A DNA stretch of 64,000 nucleotides from Sinomonas atrocyanea (GCF_001577305.1 NZ_CP014518.1:2046001-2110000), one strand, 5' to 3'; positions 15,950-25,004 are shown, counted from the first letter of the stretch. The notes: generated by a model not told the origin, from the sequence alone. Made by a program: numbers and translations.

Positions 15950-16795
15950 ATGCTCCGTGTAGCCGTCCCGAACAAGGGATCACTGTCCGAAGCCGCCTCG
16001 TCGATGCTCGCCGAGGCCGGCTACCGCCAGCGCCGCGAAGGCCGCGAACTGGTCATGGTCGACCCCGACAACGACATCGAGTTCTTCTTCCTGCGCCCGC
16101 GGGACATCGCGGTGTACGTGGGCCATGGCACCCTCGATGTCGGCATCACCGGGCGCGACCTGCTGCTGGACGCCGAGGTGGAGGCCGAGGAGCTGCTCGC
16201 CCTCGGCTTCGCCGCCTCGACGTTCCGGTTCGCCGGCCCCGTGGGCACGTTCTCGAGCCTCGCGGACCTCGAGGGCAAGCGCATCGCCACCAGCTACGAC
16301 GGCCTCGTCCGCCGCTACCTCGGTGAGCGCGGCATTGCCGCAGCCCACGTGGTCCGCCTCGACGGCGCCGTCGAGTCCTCCGTCCGCCTCGGCGTCGCCG
16401 ACGCGATCGCGGATGTCGTGGAGACGGGCAACACGCTCAAGGCCGCCGGGATGGAGGTCTTCGGCGAGCCCCTGCTGCAGTCTGAGGCGGTCCTGATCGG
16501 CCGCCCGGGGCGCAGCCTGCCGGCGATCGACGTGCTCATCCGCCGCCTCCAGGGGGTCCTCGTGGCGCGCCAGTACGTGCTCATGGACTACGACATCCGC
16601 AAGGACCTCGTCGAGAAGGCCGCCGCGCTCACCCCGGGGCTCGAGTCGCCGACTGTCTCACCGCTGCGCGACTCCGAATGGGTGGCCGTCCGCTCGATGG
16701 TGCCCAAGCGCGAGACGAACCGGATCATGGACGAGCTGTACGACCTGGGCGCCCGTGCCATCCTGGTCAGCAGCATCCACGCCTGCCGCATCTAG
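15950..16795 (+). CDS. hisG: ATP phosphoribosyltransferase, long form
   Basis: A 281-residue long-form HisG that joins ATP and PRPP, the first and feedback-regulated step of histidine synthesis. The catalytic domains carry the PRPP-binding DAIADVVETGNTL motif (about 145-157). The last 75 residues form the ACT-like regulatory domain that binds histidine, ending ILVSSIHACRI. The length matches the mycobacterial enzyme. The ATG lies 78 nt after hisE, and the stop is 13 nt from hisF. Confidence 0.95.
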   Translation: MLRVAVPNKGSLSEAASSMLAEAGYRQRREGRELVMVDPDNDIEFFFLRPRDIAVYVGHGTLDVGITGRDLLLDAEVEAEELLALGFAASTFRFAGPVGTFSSLADLEGKRIATSYDGLVRRYLGERGIAAAHVVRLDGAVESSVRLGVADAIADVVETGNTLKAAGMEVFGEPLLQSEAVLIGRPGRSLPAIDVLIRRLQGVLVARQYVLMDYDIRKDLVEKAAALTPGLESPTVSPLRDSEWVAVRSMVPKRETNRIMDELYDLGARAILVSSIHACRI

Positions 16796-16808
16796 GGGAG
16801 GGACCGCC

Positions 16809-17582
16809 ATGAGTGTTGCCGTCCGCGTCATCCCGTGCCTCGACGTCGACGCCGGCCGCGTCGTCAAGGGCGTGAACTTCCTCAACCTGCGCGACGCCGG
16901 TGACCCGGTCGAGCTCGCCCACCGCTACGACACCGCCGGCGCCGACGAGCTCACGTTCCTCGACGTCACGGCCTCCTCCGCCGACCGCCAGACGACGTTC
17001 GACGTCGTGCGGCGCACCGCGGAGGAAGTCTTCATCCCGCTCACCGTCGGGGGCGGCGTCAGGGGAGTGGCCGACGTCGACCGCCTCCTCCGCGAGGGAG
17101 CGGACAAGGCATCGATCAACACCGCGGCGATTGCCCGCCCCGACGTGATCGACGAGATCACCCGCCACTTCGGCTCCCAGGTCCTCGTGCTCTCGGTGGA
17201 CGCCCGGCGCGTCCAGGGCGGCACCGTGACCCCGTCCGGCTTCGAGGTCACCACCCACGGCGGCCGGCGTGGCACGGGCATCGACGCGGTCGCCTGGGCC
17301 AAGGAGGCCGCGGACCGGGGCGTGGGGGAGATCCTGCTGAACTCGATCGACGCCGACGGCACCAAGGAGGGCTTCGACCTCGAGCTCATCCGCCTCATCC
17401 GGGCGGCCGTCAGGGTCCCGATCATCGCCTCCGGCGGGGCCGGCGCCCCGGAGCACTTCCCGCCGGCCATCGCCGCGGGCGCCGACGCGGTCCTGGCCGC
17501 GTCGATGTTCCACTTCGGCCCCGCGGACATGATCGGCCAGGTCAAGGCCGCGATCCGCGAGGCCGGCTACCCGGTCCGCTAG
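16809..17582 (+). CDS. hisF: Imidazole glycerol phosphate synthase, cyclase subunit
   Basis: A 257-residue TIM barrel. Catalytic acids Asp12 (VIPCLDV) and Asp131 (LSVDAR) and the phosphate-binding loops VGGGVRG and SGGAGAPE are present. With HisH it makes IGP and AICAR from PRFAR and ammonia; hisH is not in the window. A strong GGGAGGGA lies eight bases before the ATG. The TAG stop overlaps, tail to tail, the TAG of the next gene on the minus strand, sharing the palindrome CTAG. Confidence 0.96.
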   Translation: MSVAVRVIPCLDVDAGRVVKGVNFLNLRDAGDPVELAHRYDTAGADELTFLDVTASSADRQTTFDVVRRTAEEVFIPLTVGGGVRGVADVDRLLREGADKASINTAAIARPDVIDEITRHFGSQVLVLSVDARRVQGGTVTPSGFEVTTHGGRRGTGIDAVAWAKEAADRGVGEILLNSIDADGTKEGFDLELIRLIRAAVRVPIIASGGAGAPEHFPPAIAAGADAVLAASMFHFGPADMIGQVKAAIREAGYPVR

Positions 17583-18040
17583 GAGGCGCTGACCTTCGCG
17601 GCCTCGCGCCACCCCTCCGCGAGGTATGCGGGAACCTCGGCCGGGTCGCCGTCGACGAGGGTCACGAGCCACTCCGCGCCCTCCAGGAAGGCCTCCTCGG
17701 CGAGGGCCGAGACCACCGCCGCGCCGAGCGCGCCATCGGCGTCGCCGGCAGCGAACTCGAACCCGCCGATGGCCGCCACGCCCTCGCCGAAGGCGATCAG
17801 CCCCTTCGCCGCCGGCCGGCCCCAGATGGTGAGCTCGACGGCGTCGTACTCGCCCAGCGGCGCCTCGGAGAGGCCGCCTCCCTCCGGCAGCCTGGGCGGC
17901 TGCGGCACGTCTCCGGTGGCAATCGTCAGCAGCGTCGCGTCCGCGGGCCCGGCACCGCCGTGCGGCGCGAGCGCGCGGTCGTCGCCGAGCGCGGCAAACA
18001 GCGGTGCGACGGTGTCCCAGCGGAGCTCGAAGTCAGTCAT
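17579..18040 (-). CDS. Hypothetical protein, 153 residues
   Basis: An acidic, Ala/Gly-rich 153-residue protein, starting MTDFELRWDTVAPLFAALG, with no signal peptide or membrane helix. The coding signature (GC-rich third positions, a clean ATG, tight packing) supports a real gene. I do not recognise the family; two WGRP/EWLVTLVDG segments look like beta strands. It follows the TIGR03085-family gene on the same strand after 57 nt. Its stop is fully interlocked with that of hisF, so the two genes converge with no intergenic space. Confidence 0.7.
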   Translation of the reverse strand: MTDFELRWDTVAPLFAALGDDRALAPHGGAGPADATLLTIATGDVPQPPRLPEGGGLSEAPLGEYDAVELTIWGRPAAKGLIAFGEGVAAIGGFEFAAGDADGALGAAVVSALAEEAFLEGAEWLVTLVDGDPAEVPAYLAEGWREAAKVSAS

Positions 18041-18097
18041 GGCTCCATCCTGCCACCCAGCGGCGGCTCGCCGCCGAGGAGGGCCGGCGGAGGAGGA

Positions 18098-18742
18098 TCA
18101 GTGGCCGATGTCGGCGCTGTCCAGCAGCGCGATCGCGTCCGGCTGGCCCTCGAAGGTCACCAGGGCCTGGGCGCGGCGCCCGAAGGCGTGCAGCAGCAGC
18201 TCGCCGGGGTCGCCGACGATCGCGACGGAGACGGGGGCACGCTTGGCCACGTGCCGCGGCCCCAGGGTGCTCACGAGCACGACCCCGAGGTCGACGCCGC
18301 GGTAGAGGAACGCGGCGCGCCGGACCACCTCGTCCCAGAGCGCGTCGGCGTACGCGCTGTCGAGCGAACGGGGCGCCCAGCGGTCCGTGGCGCGGCGCAC
18401 GTCCTCGGTGTGCACGAAGAACTCGGCGAGGTTGGCGGCCTCGTCGAGCGGTGCGAGGCGCAGCGGCGAGAGGGCCGGGGGGCCGGCGCGGAAGTCCTCG
18501 ACCAGGCGGGAGTAGGGGGCCGGGGAGGACAGGGTGGCGGCCAGCTTCTCCGTGGCCAGGTCGGAGGTCCTGGCCCGGGAGGTCAGGAGCAGGCCCAGGG
18601 CCACGCGGGGGCTGTGCTCCCGCAGGTACAGGTGGGCGGCGAGGTGGCGCGTCCTCCAGCCCTCGCAGAGCGTGGGCGCGTCGGGGCCGGCCGCGAGCAG
18701 TGTCTCGGCCAGGACTTCACGCGACGGGTCTACGAAGTGCAT
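18098..18742 (-). CDS. TIGR03085-family metal-binding protein
   Basis: A 214-residue protein of the TIGR03085/mycothiol-maleylpyruvate-isomerase-like family of actinobacteria. The DinB-like helical N-terminus contains CEGWRTRHLAAHL, with the His residues that bind metal in this superfamily, and a second metal region is FFVHTEDVRRA. Function is unknown; relatives use mycothiol. The ORF can be extended upstream, but the ATG at 18742 fits the homology and a TAGTTT -10 box eight bases upstream. Confidence 0.8.
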   Translation of the reverse strand: MHFVDPSREVLAETLLAAGPDAPTLCEGWRTRHLAAHLYLREHSPRVALGLLLTSRARTSDLATEKLAATLSSPAPYSRLVEDFRAGPPALSPLRLAPLDEAANLAEFFVHTEDVRRATDRWAPRSLDSAYADALWDEVVRRAAFLYRGVDLGVVLVSTLGPRHVAKRAPVSVAIVGDPGELLLHAFGRRAQALVTFEGQPDAIALLDSADIGH

Positions 18743-18750
18743 CACTGGCG

Positions 18751-18756
18751 AAACTA
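18751..18756 (-). promoter_or_regulatory. -10 box (TAGTTT) before the TIGR03085 gene
   Basis: Minus-strand TAGTTT lies eight bases before the ATG at 18742, with no SD between. It is of the leaderless type. Confidence 0.35.
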
Positions 18757-18830
18757 GCATGCGCGGGCGCGATGCGCCCGGCCGCGGGCGGGCGCGGGGC
18801 ACCGCGGCGCCGGGCCGCCGTGCAGCCGAC

Positions 18831-18836
18831 TAGACT
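18831..18836 (+). promoter_or_regulatory. hisI: -10 box (TAGACT) before hisI
   Basis: TAGACT lies seven bases (TGAGAGG) before the ATG at 18844. The same TGAGAGG could act as a weak SD if transcription starts further upstream. Confidence 0.4.
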
Positions 18837-18843
18837 TGAGAGG

Positions 18844-19239
18844 ATGTCTGAAGAGAAGCCCCTGCCCGCCGACGCCCCTGCCAGCGCGCTTCCCGCGGCC
18901 GTCGCCGCCCGCCTGAAGAGGGACGACGCCGGCCTGGTCGCCGCCGTCATCCAGCAGCACGACACGCACGAGGTGCTCATGGTCGGCTGGATGGACGACG
19001 AGGCCCTGCACCGCACCCTCACCTCCGGCCGCGTGACCTTCTGGTCCCGTTCCCGGCAGGAATACTGGCGCAAGGGCGACACGTCCGGGCACGTCCAGTG
19101 GGTCAAGTCGGTCGACCTCGACTGCGACGGCGACGCACTCCTCGTCCGCGTCGACCAGGTGGGGGCGGCCTGCCACACGGGCACCCGCACCTGCTTCGAC
19201 GGGCGGCGGCTCGACGCCGTCGTCGGCCCCGCCGCCTGA
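18844..19239 (+). CDS. hisI: Phosphoribosyl-AMP cyclohydrolase
   Basis: A 131-residue HisI that opens the adenine ring of PR-AMP, the third histidine step. Motifs: MVGWMDDEAL, TFWSRSRQEYWRKGDTSGH, the metal-binding DLDCDGDALLV, and C-terminal Cys residues in AACHTGTRTCF. It directly precedes trpE with a 53-nt gap, a common his-trp junction in Micrococcaceae, so hisI and trpE may share a transcript. Confidence 0.96.
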   Translation: MSEEKPLPADAPASALPAAVAARLKRDDAGLVAAVIQQHDTHEVLMVGWMDDEALHRTLTSGRVTFWSRSRQEYWRKGDTSGHVQWVKSVDLDCDGDALLVRVDQVGAACHTGTRTCFDGRRLDAVVGPAA

Positions 19240-19292
19240 CAGGCACCCCGGATCCCCTCGACCCCACGTTCCGAAAGCGAAGCCCGCACCCC

Positions 19293-20891
19293 ATGAACGA
19301 CCTCGGAGTGATCAGCCCCACGCTCGAAGAGTTCCGCGCCGTGGCGGCCCACCGCAGGGTGGTGCCCGTCCACCTGCGCGTCCTCGCCGACGCGGAGACC
19401 CCCATCAGCCTCTACCGCAAGCTCGCAGCCGGGCGTCCCGGGACGTTCCTGCTCGAGTCGGCGTCGGTGGGCGGCTCGTGGTCGCGCTACTCCTTCATCG
19501 GGGCGGCATCCCGGGCCACCCTCACGAGCCGGGGCGGCCAGGCGCACTGGATCGGTGAGCCCCCGGTCGGGGTCCCGACCACGGGGAATCCGCTCGAGGC
19601 CCTGCGCGAGACGGTCGCCGCGCTGCAGACCGAGCGCTTCGAGGGCCTGCCTCCGCTGACCTCCGGCATGGTCGGCTTCGTCGGCTGGGAGGCCGTGCGC
19701 CGCTGGGAGCGGCTCGTCTCCCCGCCCGAGGACGATCTCGACCTTCCCGAGCTCGCCATGAACCTCGTGACCGACCTCGTCGCGCACGACAACGTCGACG
19801 GGACCCTGACGATCGTGGCCAACGCGATCAACTTCGACAACAGCGACGAGCGCGTGGACGAGGCGTGGCACGACGCCGTCGCCCGGCTGCGGCGGATGCT
19901 CGCCGCCCTCGCCGAGCCGGCCGCTCCGGCCCTGAGCATCCTCGGCCCCAACGGCGACTACCAGGACAAGGTCATCCACCAGTGGGCCGAGCAGGGCTAC
20001 CTGGACGCGATCGAGCGCGGCAAGCGGGCCATCTACGACGGCGAGGTCTTCCAGGTCGTCATCTCGCGCCGGTTCGAGCTCGAGTGCGACGCGGATCCCC
20101 TGGACGTCTACCGCGTGCTGCGCGCCACGAACCCGAGCCCGTACATGTACCTGCTCAGCCTCGAGGACGCCGAGGGTCGGGAGTACTCGATCGTCGGATC
20201 CTCGCCCGAGGCGCTCGTGACCGTCACGGGGGAGCAGGTCGTCACCCACCCGATCGCGGGATCCCGACCGCGCGGCGCCACGGTGGAGGCGGACAAGGCC
20301 CTCGCCGAGGAACTGCTCGCCGACGAGAAGGAGCGCGCCGAGCATCTCATGCTCGTCGACCTCGCGCGCAACGACCTCTCGAAGGTGTGCCGACCGGGGA
20401 CCGTCGAGGTCAGCGAGTTCATGGAGGTCGAGCGGTTCAGCCACATCATGCACCTCGTCTCGACCGTGGACGGCAAGCTCCGCCCGGACGCCAGCGCGTA
20501 CGACGTGCTGGCGGCGACCTTCCCTGCGGGAACCCTCTCCGGGGCGCCCAAGCCCCGCGCCCTGCGGCTCCTCGATGAGGTCGAGCCGGTGCGCCGCGGC
20601 GTCTACGGAGGGGTCGTGGGGTACTTCGACTTCGCGGGCGATCTGGACATGGCCATCGCGATCCGCACCGCGCTGCTGCGCGGCGGCCGGGCCTACGTGC
20701 AGTCCGGCGGCGGGATCGTGGCCGACTCCGACCCCGCCGCCGAGGCCCAGGAATCGGTGAACAAGGCGGCCGCCCCGCTGCGCGCCGTCCACACCGCCTC
20801 AGCCCTGCGCCCCGCCCAGACGGCGGCCGGCGTCCCGGACGCCCGCCAGGCCTCCGCAGCGGCCGCCCAGGCGGGTGCCGCCCGTGGCTGA
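19293..20891 (+). CDS. trpE: Anthranilate synthase component I
   Basis: A 532-residue TrpE that makes anthranilate from chorismate with ammonia supplied by TrpG. The N-terminal domain binds tryptophan (LLESASVGG near residue 50). The chorismate-binding domain (about 250-510) carries GSSPE, PIAGSRPRG, the RNDLSKV and TLSGAPKPRA motifs, and a QSGGGIVADSDP end. No trpG or trpD follows; they are not in the window. The 53-nt leader has no obvious trp attenuator or leader peptide. The stop lies 8 nt inside the next gene. Confidence 0.96.
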   Translation: MNDLGVISPTLEEFRAVAAHRRVVPVHLRVLADAETPISLYRKLAAGRPGTFLLESASVGGSWSRYSFIGAASRATLTSRGGQAHWIGEPPVGVPTTGNPLEALRETVAALQTERFEGLPPLTSGMVGFVGWEAVRRWERLVSPPEDDLDLPELAMNLVTDLVAHDNVDGTLTIVANAINFDNSDERVDEAWHDAVARLRRMLAALAEPAAPALSILGPNGDYQDKVIHQWAEQGYLDAIERGKRAIYDGEVFQVVISRRFELECDADPLDVYRVLRATNPSPYMYLLSLEDAEGREYSIVGSSPEALVTVTGEQVVTHPIAGSRPRGATVEADKALAEELLADEKERAEHLMLVDLARNDLSKVCRPGTVEVSEFMEVERFSHIMHLVSTVDGKLRPDASAYDVLAATFPAGTLSGAPKPRALRLLDEVEPVRRGVYGGVVGYFDFAGDLDMAIAIRTALLRGGRAYVQSGGGIVADSDPAAEAQESVNKAAAPLRAVHTASALRPAQTAAGVPDARQASAAAAQAGAARG

Positions 20892-21546
20892 GACACCGGC
20901 GGCACCGCCCACGTCAGCGCCCCGGTGGGCGAGGAAGCCCATCGTGGTCGTCGTGGCACTCGCCTTCGCGCTCCTCGCCTTCGGCGCGACCACCCAGACG
21001 TGGGTCGACGCCGAGGTGCAGGGCTCGGCGGTGCGCACCGCACACCTGAGCGTGCAGGGAAGCAAGGCGGCGACGTCGGTGTCCGCCCTGGCCCTCGTGG
21101 GCCTCGCGGGAACGCTCGCGGCCGCCGTTGCGGGGCGGGTCGGCCGCGCGGTGGCGAGCGTCGTCGTGGTGCTCGCGGGGGTGGGCGTCGCCGCGGCCTG
21201 CGCTGCGGTCCTCGCCGATCCGCGGGGCGCCGCCGAGGGCTCGATCGCCCAGGCCACGGGCCTGGCCGGGTCCCAGGCCTCCGTGGCGCTCACCCCGTAC
21301 CCGGCCCTCGCCGCGGCCGCCGGGACGCTCCTGGCGCTGTCCGGGGTGCTGCTCATCGTCGCGTCCCGCCACTGGGCGCTGCGCACACGGTACGACGCCG
21401 GCCGGGCCGCCGCCGCGGGCACCGCGCCAGACGCCGGCGGCGCGGGCGCGGGACAGGCCGGGACCGACGGCGAAGGGCCGGCCGGAGCCGTCGACGGCAT
21501 CGACGGATGGGACAGCCTCTCGCGCGGCGAGGACCCGACCGGCTGA
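20884..21546 (+). CDS. TIGR02234-family Trp-operon membrane protein
   Basis: A 220-residue membrane protein of the actinobacterial trp-associated family TIGR02234 (Trp_oprn_chp). Four hydrophobic helices are visible at about residues 18-37, 62-80, 85-105 and 135-155, and the segment WVDAEVQG follows helix 1. The C-terminal 55 residues are Gly/Ala/Asp-rich and disordered. GTG at 20884 is preferred to GTG at 20875 because AGGCGGG is well placed for it. Its conserved position between trpE and trpC suggests a role in tryptophan or precursor handling, but the function is unknown. Confidence 0.88.
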   Translation: MAETPAAPPTSAPRWARKPIVVVVALAFALLAFGATTQTWVDAEVQGSAVRTAHLSVQGSKAATSVSALALVGLAGTLAAAVAGRVGRAVASVVVVLAGVGVAAACAAVLADPRGAAEGSIAQATGLAGSQASVALTPYPALAAAAGTLLALSGVLLIVASRHWALRTRYDAGRAAAAGTAPDAGGAGAGQAGTDGEGPAGAVDGIDGWDSLSRGEDPTG

Positions 21547-21615
21547 GCCGCCCGTGGCGCCCGGGCGACGCCGAAGATGGCAGAATGGCCGTAGTACCGC
21601 AATGGAGGAGAAGAG

Positions 21616-21879
21616 ATGAGCAACACGCACAGTTCGCAGGCCCGCGCCAACGAGGCCACGCCCAGCGAGGATCTCGGGCACGGCAACAGCCCCGCGGCCT
21701 GGACGTGCGTCTTCGTCATGATGATCGGGTCGATCATCTCGTGCATCGGCTTCGTCATCGCGAGCAACCCGGTGTTCTGGGGCGGCGTCGTGGTCATCGC
21801 GATCGGCCTCATCGTCGGCTGGGCCATGCGCAAGGCGGGCTACGGGGTCGGCGGCAGCAAGCTCAAGAACCAGCACTGA
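21616..21879 (+). CDS. HGxxPAAW-motif small membrane protein
   Basis: An 87-residue protein with the signature HGNSPAAW (residues 22-29) followed by two membrane helices (about 30-50 and 54-71) and a basic tail. This family (DUF6704-like) is found in the trp cluster of many actinobacteria and has no known function. GGAGGAG lies five bases before the ATG. GCAGAATGG about 35 nt upstream may be its own -10 region. The stop overlaps the trpC start (TGATG). Confidence 0.88.
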   Translation: MSNTHSSQARANEATPSEDLGHGNSPAAWTCVFVMMIGSIISCIGFVIASNPVFWGGVVVIAIGLIVGWAMRKAGYGVGGSKLKNQH

Positions 21880-22721
21880 TGCCCACGGTCCTCGACGACA
21901 TCATCGTCGGCGTCCGCGAGGACCTCGCCGAGCGGGTCCGGCAGGTCCCGGGCGCGCAGATCGAGGCGGCCGCCGCCGCGCGCCCTGCGGCGCTCGACGC
22001 GTGGGCCGCGCTCGGCGGCGGGCTGCCGCCGGGGGAGCTGCGCGTCATCGCCGAGGTGAAGCGCAAGAGCCCGTCCAAGGGCGCCCTCGCGGAGATCGCC
22101 GACCCTGCGGCCCTCGCGGCCCAGTACGAGCACGGCGGCGCCTCGGTGATCAGCGTCCTGACCGAGCAGCGCCGTTTCAACGGCAGCCTCGCCGACCTCG
22201 ACGCAGTCCGGGCCGCAGTCACGATCCCCGTGCTCCGCAAGGACTTCACGGTCGACGAGTACCAGGTCCACGAGGCCCGCGCCCACGGGGCCGACCTCGT
22301 GCTCCTCATCGTCGCGGCGCTCGACGACGCGCGGCTGCGCGGCCTGCTCGAGCTCACCCATGACCTCGGCATGAATGCCCTCGTGGAGACGCACACCGAA
22401 GAGGAGATCGACCGCGCGGCGGCCGTGGGCGCCCGCATCGTGGGCGTCAACGTCCGCAACCTCAAGACCCTCGACGTCGACCGGGCCGTCTTCGGACGGC
22501 TCGCCGGCCGGCTCCCGGAGGGCGCGATCGCGGTCGCCGAGTCCGGGGTGCAGGGTCCGGAGGACATCGCGTACTACGCCGGCCTGGGCGCCGGGGCCGT
22601 GCTCGTGGGCGAGGCCCTCGTGACGCACGGCGACCCCCTGACGCGGATCCGGGACTTCAAGCGGGCCGGGGCGGAGGCCATCGCCGGACGCCACGCGGCG
22701 CAGCAGGAGACAGCGCACTAG
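21879..22721 (+). CDS. trpC: Indole-3-glycerol phosphate synthase
   Basis: A 280-residue TIM barrel. The catalytic residues are in IAEVKRKSPSKG, VLRKDFTVDEYQ (catalytic Lys) and VNVRNLKT, followed by VAESGV. It converts CdRP to indole-3-glycerol phosphate. It is monofunctional, with no TrpF domain. The start overlaps the stop of the HGxxPAAW gene; trpB follows after 46 nt. Confidence 0.96.
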   Translation: MPTVLDDIIVGVREDLAERVRQVPGAQIEAAAAARPAALDAWAALGGGLPPGELRVIAEVKRKSPSKGALAEIADPAALAAQYEHGGASVISVLTEQRRFNGSLADLDAVRAAVTIPVLRKDFTVDEYQVHEARAHGADLVLLIVAALDDARLRGLLELTHDLGMNALVETHTEEEIDRAAAVGARIVGVNVRNLKTLDVDRAVFGRLAGRLPEGAIAVAESGVQGPEDIAYYAGLGAGAVLVGEALVTHGDPLTRIRDFKRAGAEAIAGRHAAQQETAH

Positions 22722-22767
22722 GAGACACGGCGCAGCCACGGCGGGCGCCGGAAGGAAGGTAGGACTG

Positions 22768-24195
22768 GTGGGCGAGACCATGCCAGCAGGCAGCCCCGGC
22801 AGCGGGGACCACACGACGAGTACCGGGGCCGAGGCGGCCGTGGCAGAGGAATTCCTCTCCGGCAGCCTGCGCCACGCCCCGGGGCCGTACTTCGGATCCT
22901 ACGGCGGCCGATGGATGCCCGAATCGCTCATCGCCGCGCTCGACGAGCTGGACGACACGTTCGAGAAGGCGAAGGCGGACCCGGAGTTCCTGGCCCAGAT
23001 CGCCGACCTGAACCGCAACTACTCGGGCCGCCCGTCGCTCCTGACGGAGGCCAAGCGGTTCTCCGAGCACGCCGGTGGGGTCCGGATCTTCCTCAAGCGG
23101 GAGGACCTGAACCACACCGGCTCGCACAAGATCAACAACGTCCTCGGGCAGGCCCTCCTGGCCAAGCGCATGGGCAAGACCCGCCTCATCGCCGAGACGG
23201 GCGCCGGCCAGCACGGCGTTGCGAGCGCCACCGCGGCGGCCCTGCTGGGCATGGAGTGCGTCGTGTACATGGGCGCAGAGGACTGCCGGCGCCAGGCCCT
23301 CAATGTGGCCAGGATGCAGCTCCTGGGTGCCGAGGTCGTGCCCGTCACGAACGGCTCGCAGACGCTCAAGGACGCCATCAATGACGCCCTGCGCGACTGG
23401 GTGGCCAACGTCCAGACCACCCACTACCTCCTCGGCACCGCCGCGGGCGCCCACCCGTTCCCGGCCATGGTGCGCTTCTTCCACGAGGTGATCGGCGAGG
23501 AGGCCCGCGAGCAGATCCTCGCGCAGACCGGACGGCTCCCGGACGCCGTCTGCGCGTGCGTGGGTGGCGGATCGAACGCGATCGGCATCTTCCATGGGTT
23601 CCTCGATGACCCCTCGGTGAGGCTGTACGGCCTCGAGGCCGGCGGCCGCGGCGTCCAGACCGGACACCACGCGGCCACCATCACGCTCGGCCGCCCGGGC
23701 GTGCTCCACGGCGCCCGCACCTACCTCATGCAGGACGAGGACGGCCAGACGGTCGAGTCGGAATCGATCTCGGCGGGCCTCGACTACCCCGGTGTCGGCC
23801 CCGAGCACTCCTACCTGCACGACATCGGACGGGTCACCTACGAGCCGATCACTGACGCCGAGGCGATGGACGCCTTCAGGCTCCTGTGCCGCACCGAGGG
23901 CATCATCCCCGCGATCGAGTCCTCCCACGCCCTCGCGGGGGCCATCAAGGTCGGACAGCGCCTGGCCGAGGAAGGCGGCGACCCGCACGAGCGGATCGTG
24001 ATCGTCAACCTGTCCGGCCGCGGCGACAAGGACGTGCAGACGGCCGCCGAGTGGTTCGGCATGCTCGACGAGAACGGGCAGGTCAAGGGCACCACCCTGT
24101 CGACGCGTCGGCCCAAGGGGACCGTCGGGCACGCAGGAGAGGACGCCGTCGGCGACACCGACGACCAGGACGAGACCGAGGAGGGCATCGCGTGA
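22768..24195 (+). CDS. trpB: Tryptophan synthase beta chain
   Basis: A 475-residue PLP enzyme that condenses indole with serine. The PLP lysine is Lys121 in NHTGSHKINN, and the phosphate loop CVGGGSNAIG is present. The protein is longer than the usual 400 residues, with about 35 extra residues at the N-terminus and an acidic tail of about 30 residues rich in Asp/Glu. AAGGAAGG precedes the GTG start; the ATG five codons later is an alternative. The stop overlaps trpA (GTGA). Confidence 0.95.
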   Translation: MGETMPAGSPGSGDHTTSTGAEAAVAEEFLSGSLRHAPGPYFGSYGGRWMPESLIAALDELDDTFEKAKADPEFLAQIADLNRNYSGRPSLLTEAKRFSEHAGGVRIFLKREDLNHTGSHKINNVLGQALLAKRMGKTRLIAETGAGQHGVASATAAALLGMECVVYMGAEDCRRQALNVARMQLLGAEVVPVTNGSQTLKDAINDALRDWVANVQTTHYLLGTAAGAHPFPAMVRFFHEVIGEEAREQILAQTGRLPDAVCACVGGGSNAIGIFHGFLDDPSVRLYGLEAGGRGVQTGHHAATITLGRPGVLHGARTYLMQDEDGQTVESESISAGLDYPGVGPEHSYLHDIGRVTYEPITDAEAMDAFRLLCRTEGIIPAIESSHALAGAIKVGQRLAEEGGDPHERIVIVNLSGRGDKDVQTAAEWFGMLDENGQVKGTTLSTRRPKGTVGHAGEDAVGDTDDQDETEEGIA

Positions 24196-24998
24196 GCAAG
24201 GTCGCCGACGCCATCGACAAGGCCAAGGCCGAGGGCCGCGCCGCGCTCGTCGGGTACCTCCCCGCCGGGTATCCGACCGTCCAGGGGAGCATCGACGCGG
24301 CGATCGCCCTCGCCCGCAACGGCGCGGACATCATCGAGATCGGCATCCCCTACTCGGATCCGGTCATGGACGGCAGCGTGATCCAGGCCGCCACCACCGA
24401 GGCGCTCGCCAATGGCTTCCACGTGTCCAGTGTCTTCGAGGTCGTGAAGGCCGTCACCGACGCCACCGCGGACCTGGGGACCGCCGTCCTCGTGATGACC
24501 TACTGGAACCCGGTCATGCGCCTGGGCGTCGCCGAGTTCGCCCGCCGGCTGGCCGAGGCCGGGGGATCTGGCCTCATCACGCCCGACCTCGTCCCCGACG
24601 AGGCCGCCGAGTGGTTCGAGGCCTCCGACGAGTACGGCCTCGACCGGGTCTTCCTCGTGGCGCCGTCCACGAGCCCCGAGCGCATGGCCAAGACCGTCGC
24701 CGCAACGCGCGGCTTCACCTACGCCGTCTCCCTCATGGGAGTCACGGGTGCCCGCACCGCCGTCGACTCGGCCGCGCGCGCCGTGGTCGACGCGGCCCGG
24801 GCCGCCGGGGCTCCCCGGGTGTGCGTCGGCCTGGGCGTCTCCACCGCGGAGCACGTGCGGGAGATCGGCGCGTACGCCGACGGCGTCATCGTCGGCACCG
24901 CGATCGTCAGCGCCCTGCGCGAGGGCGGCCCGGACGCCGTCGGCCGCCTCGCCGCAGAACTGAGCCAAGGCCTGGCCCGCACCCCGGCCCAGGCCTGA
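24192..24998 (+). CDS. trpA: Tryptophan synthase alpha chain
   Basis: A 268-residue TIM barrel that releases indole from IGP and channels it to TrpB. Catalytic Glu49 (IEIGIPYSDP) and Asp60 (PVMDG) and the SLMGVTG and GLGVS phosphate loops are visible. The GTG start overlaps trpB by 4 nt. It is the last gene of the trp cluster and is followed by a strong hairpin. Confidence 0.96.
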   Translation: MSKVADAIDKAKAEGRAALVGYLPAGYPTVQGSIDAAIALARNGADIIEIGIPYSDPVMDGSVIQAATTEALANGFHVSSVFEVVKAVTDATADLGTAVLVMTYWNPVMRLGVAEFARRLAEAGGSGLITPDLVPDEAAEWFEASDEYGLDRVFLVAPSTSPERMAKTVAATRGFTYAVSLMGVTGARTAVDSAARAVVDAARAAGAPRVCVGLGVSTAEHVREIGAYADGVIVGTAIVSALREGGPDAVGRLAAELSQGLARTPAQA

Positions 24999-25004
24999 GC
25001 GGAC

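Noticed and set aside
19240..19292. Possible trp attenuator or leader peptide before trpE
   Set aside because: The 53-bp gap has no Trp-rich ORF and no paired terminator/antiterminator stems.
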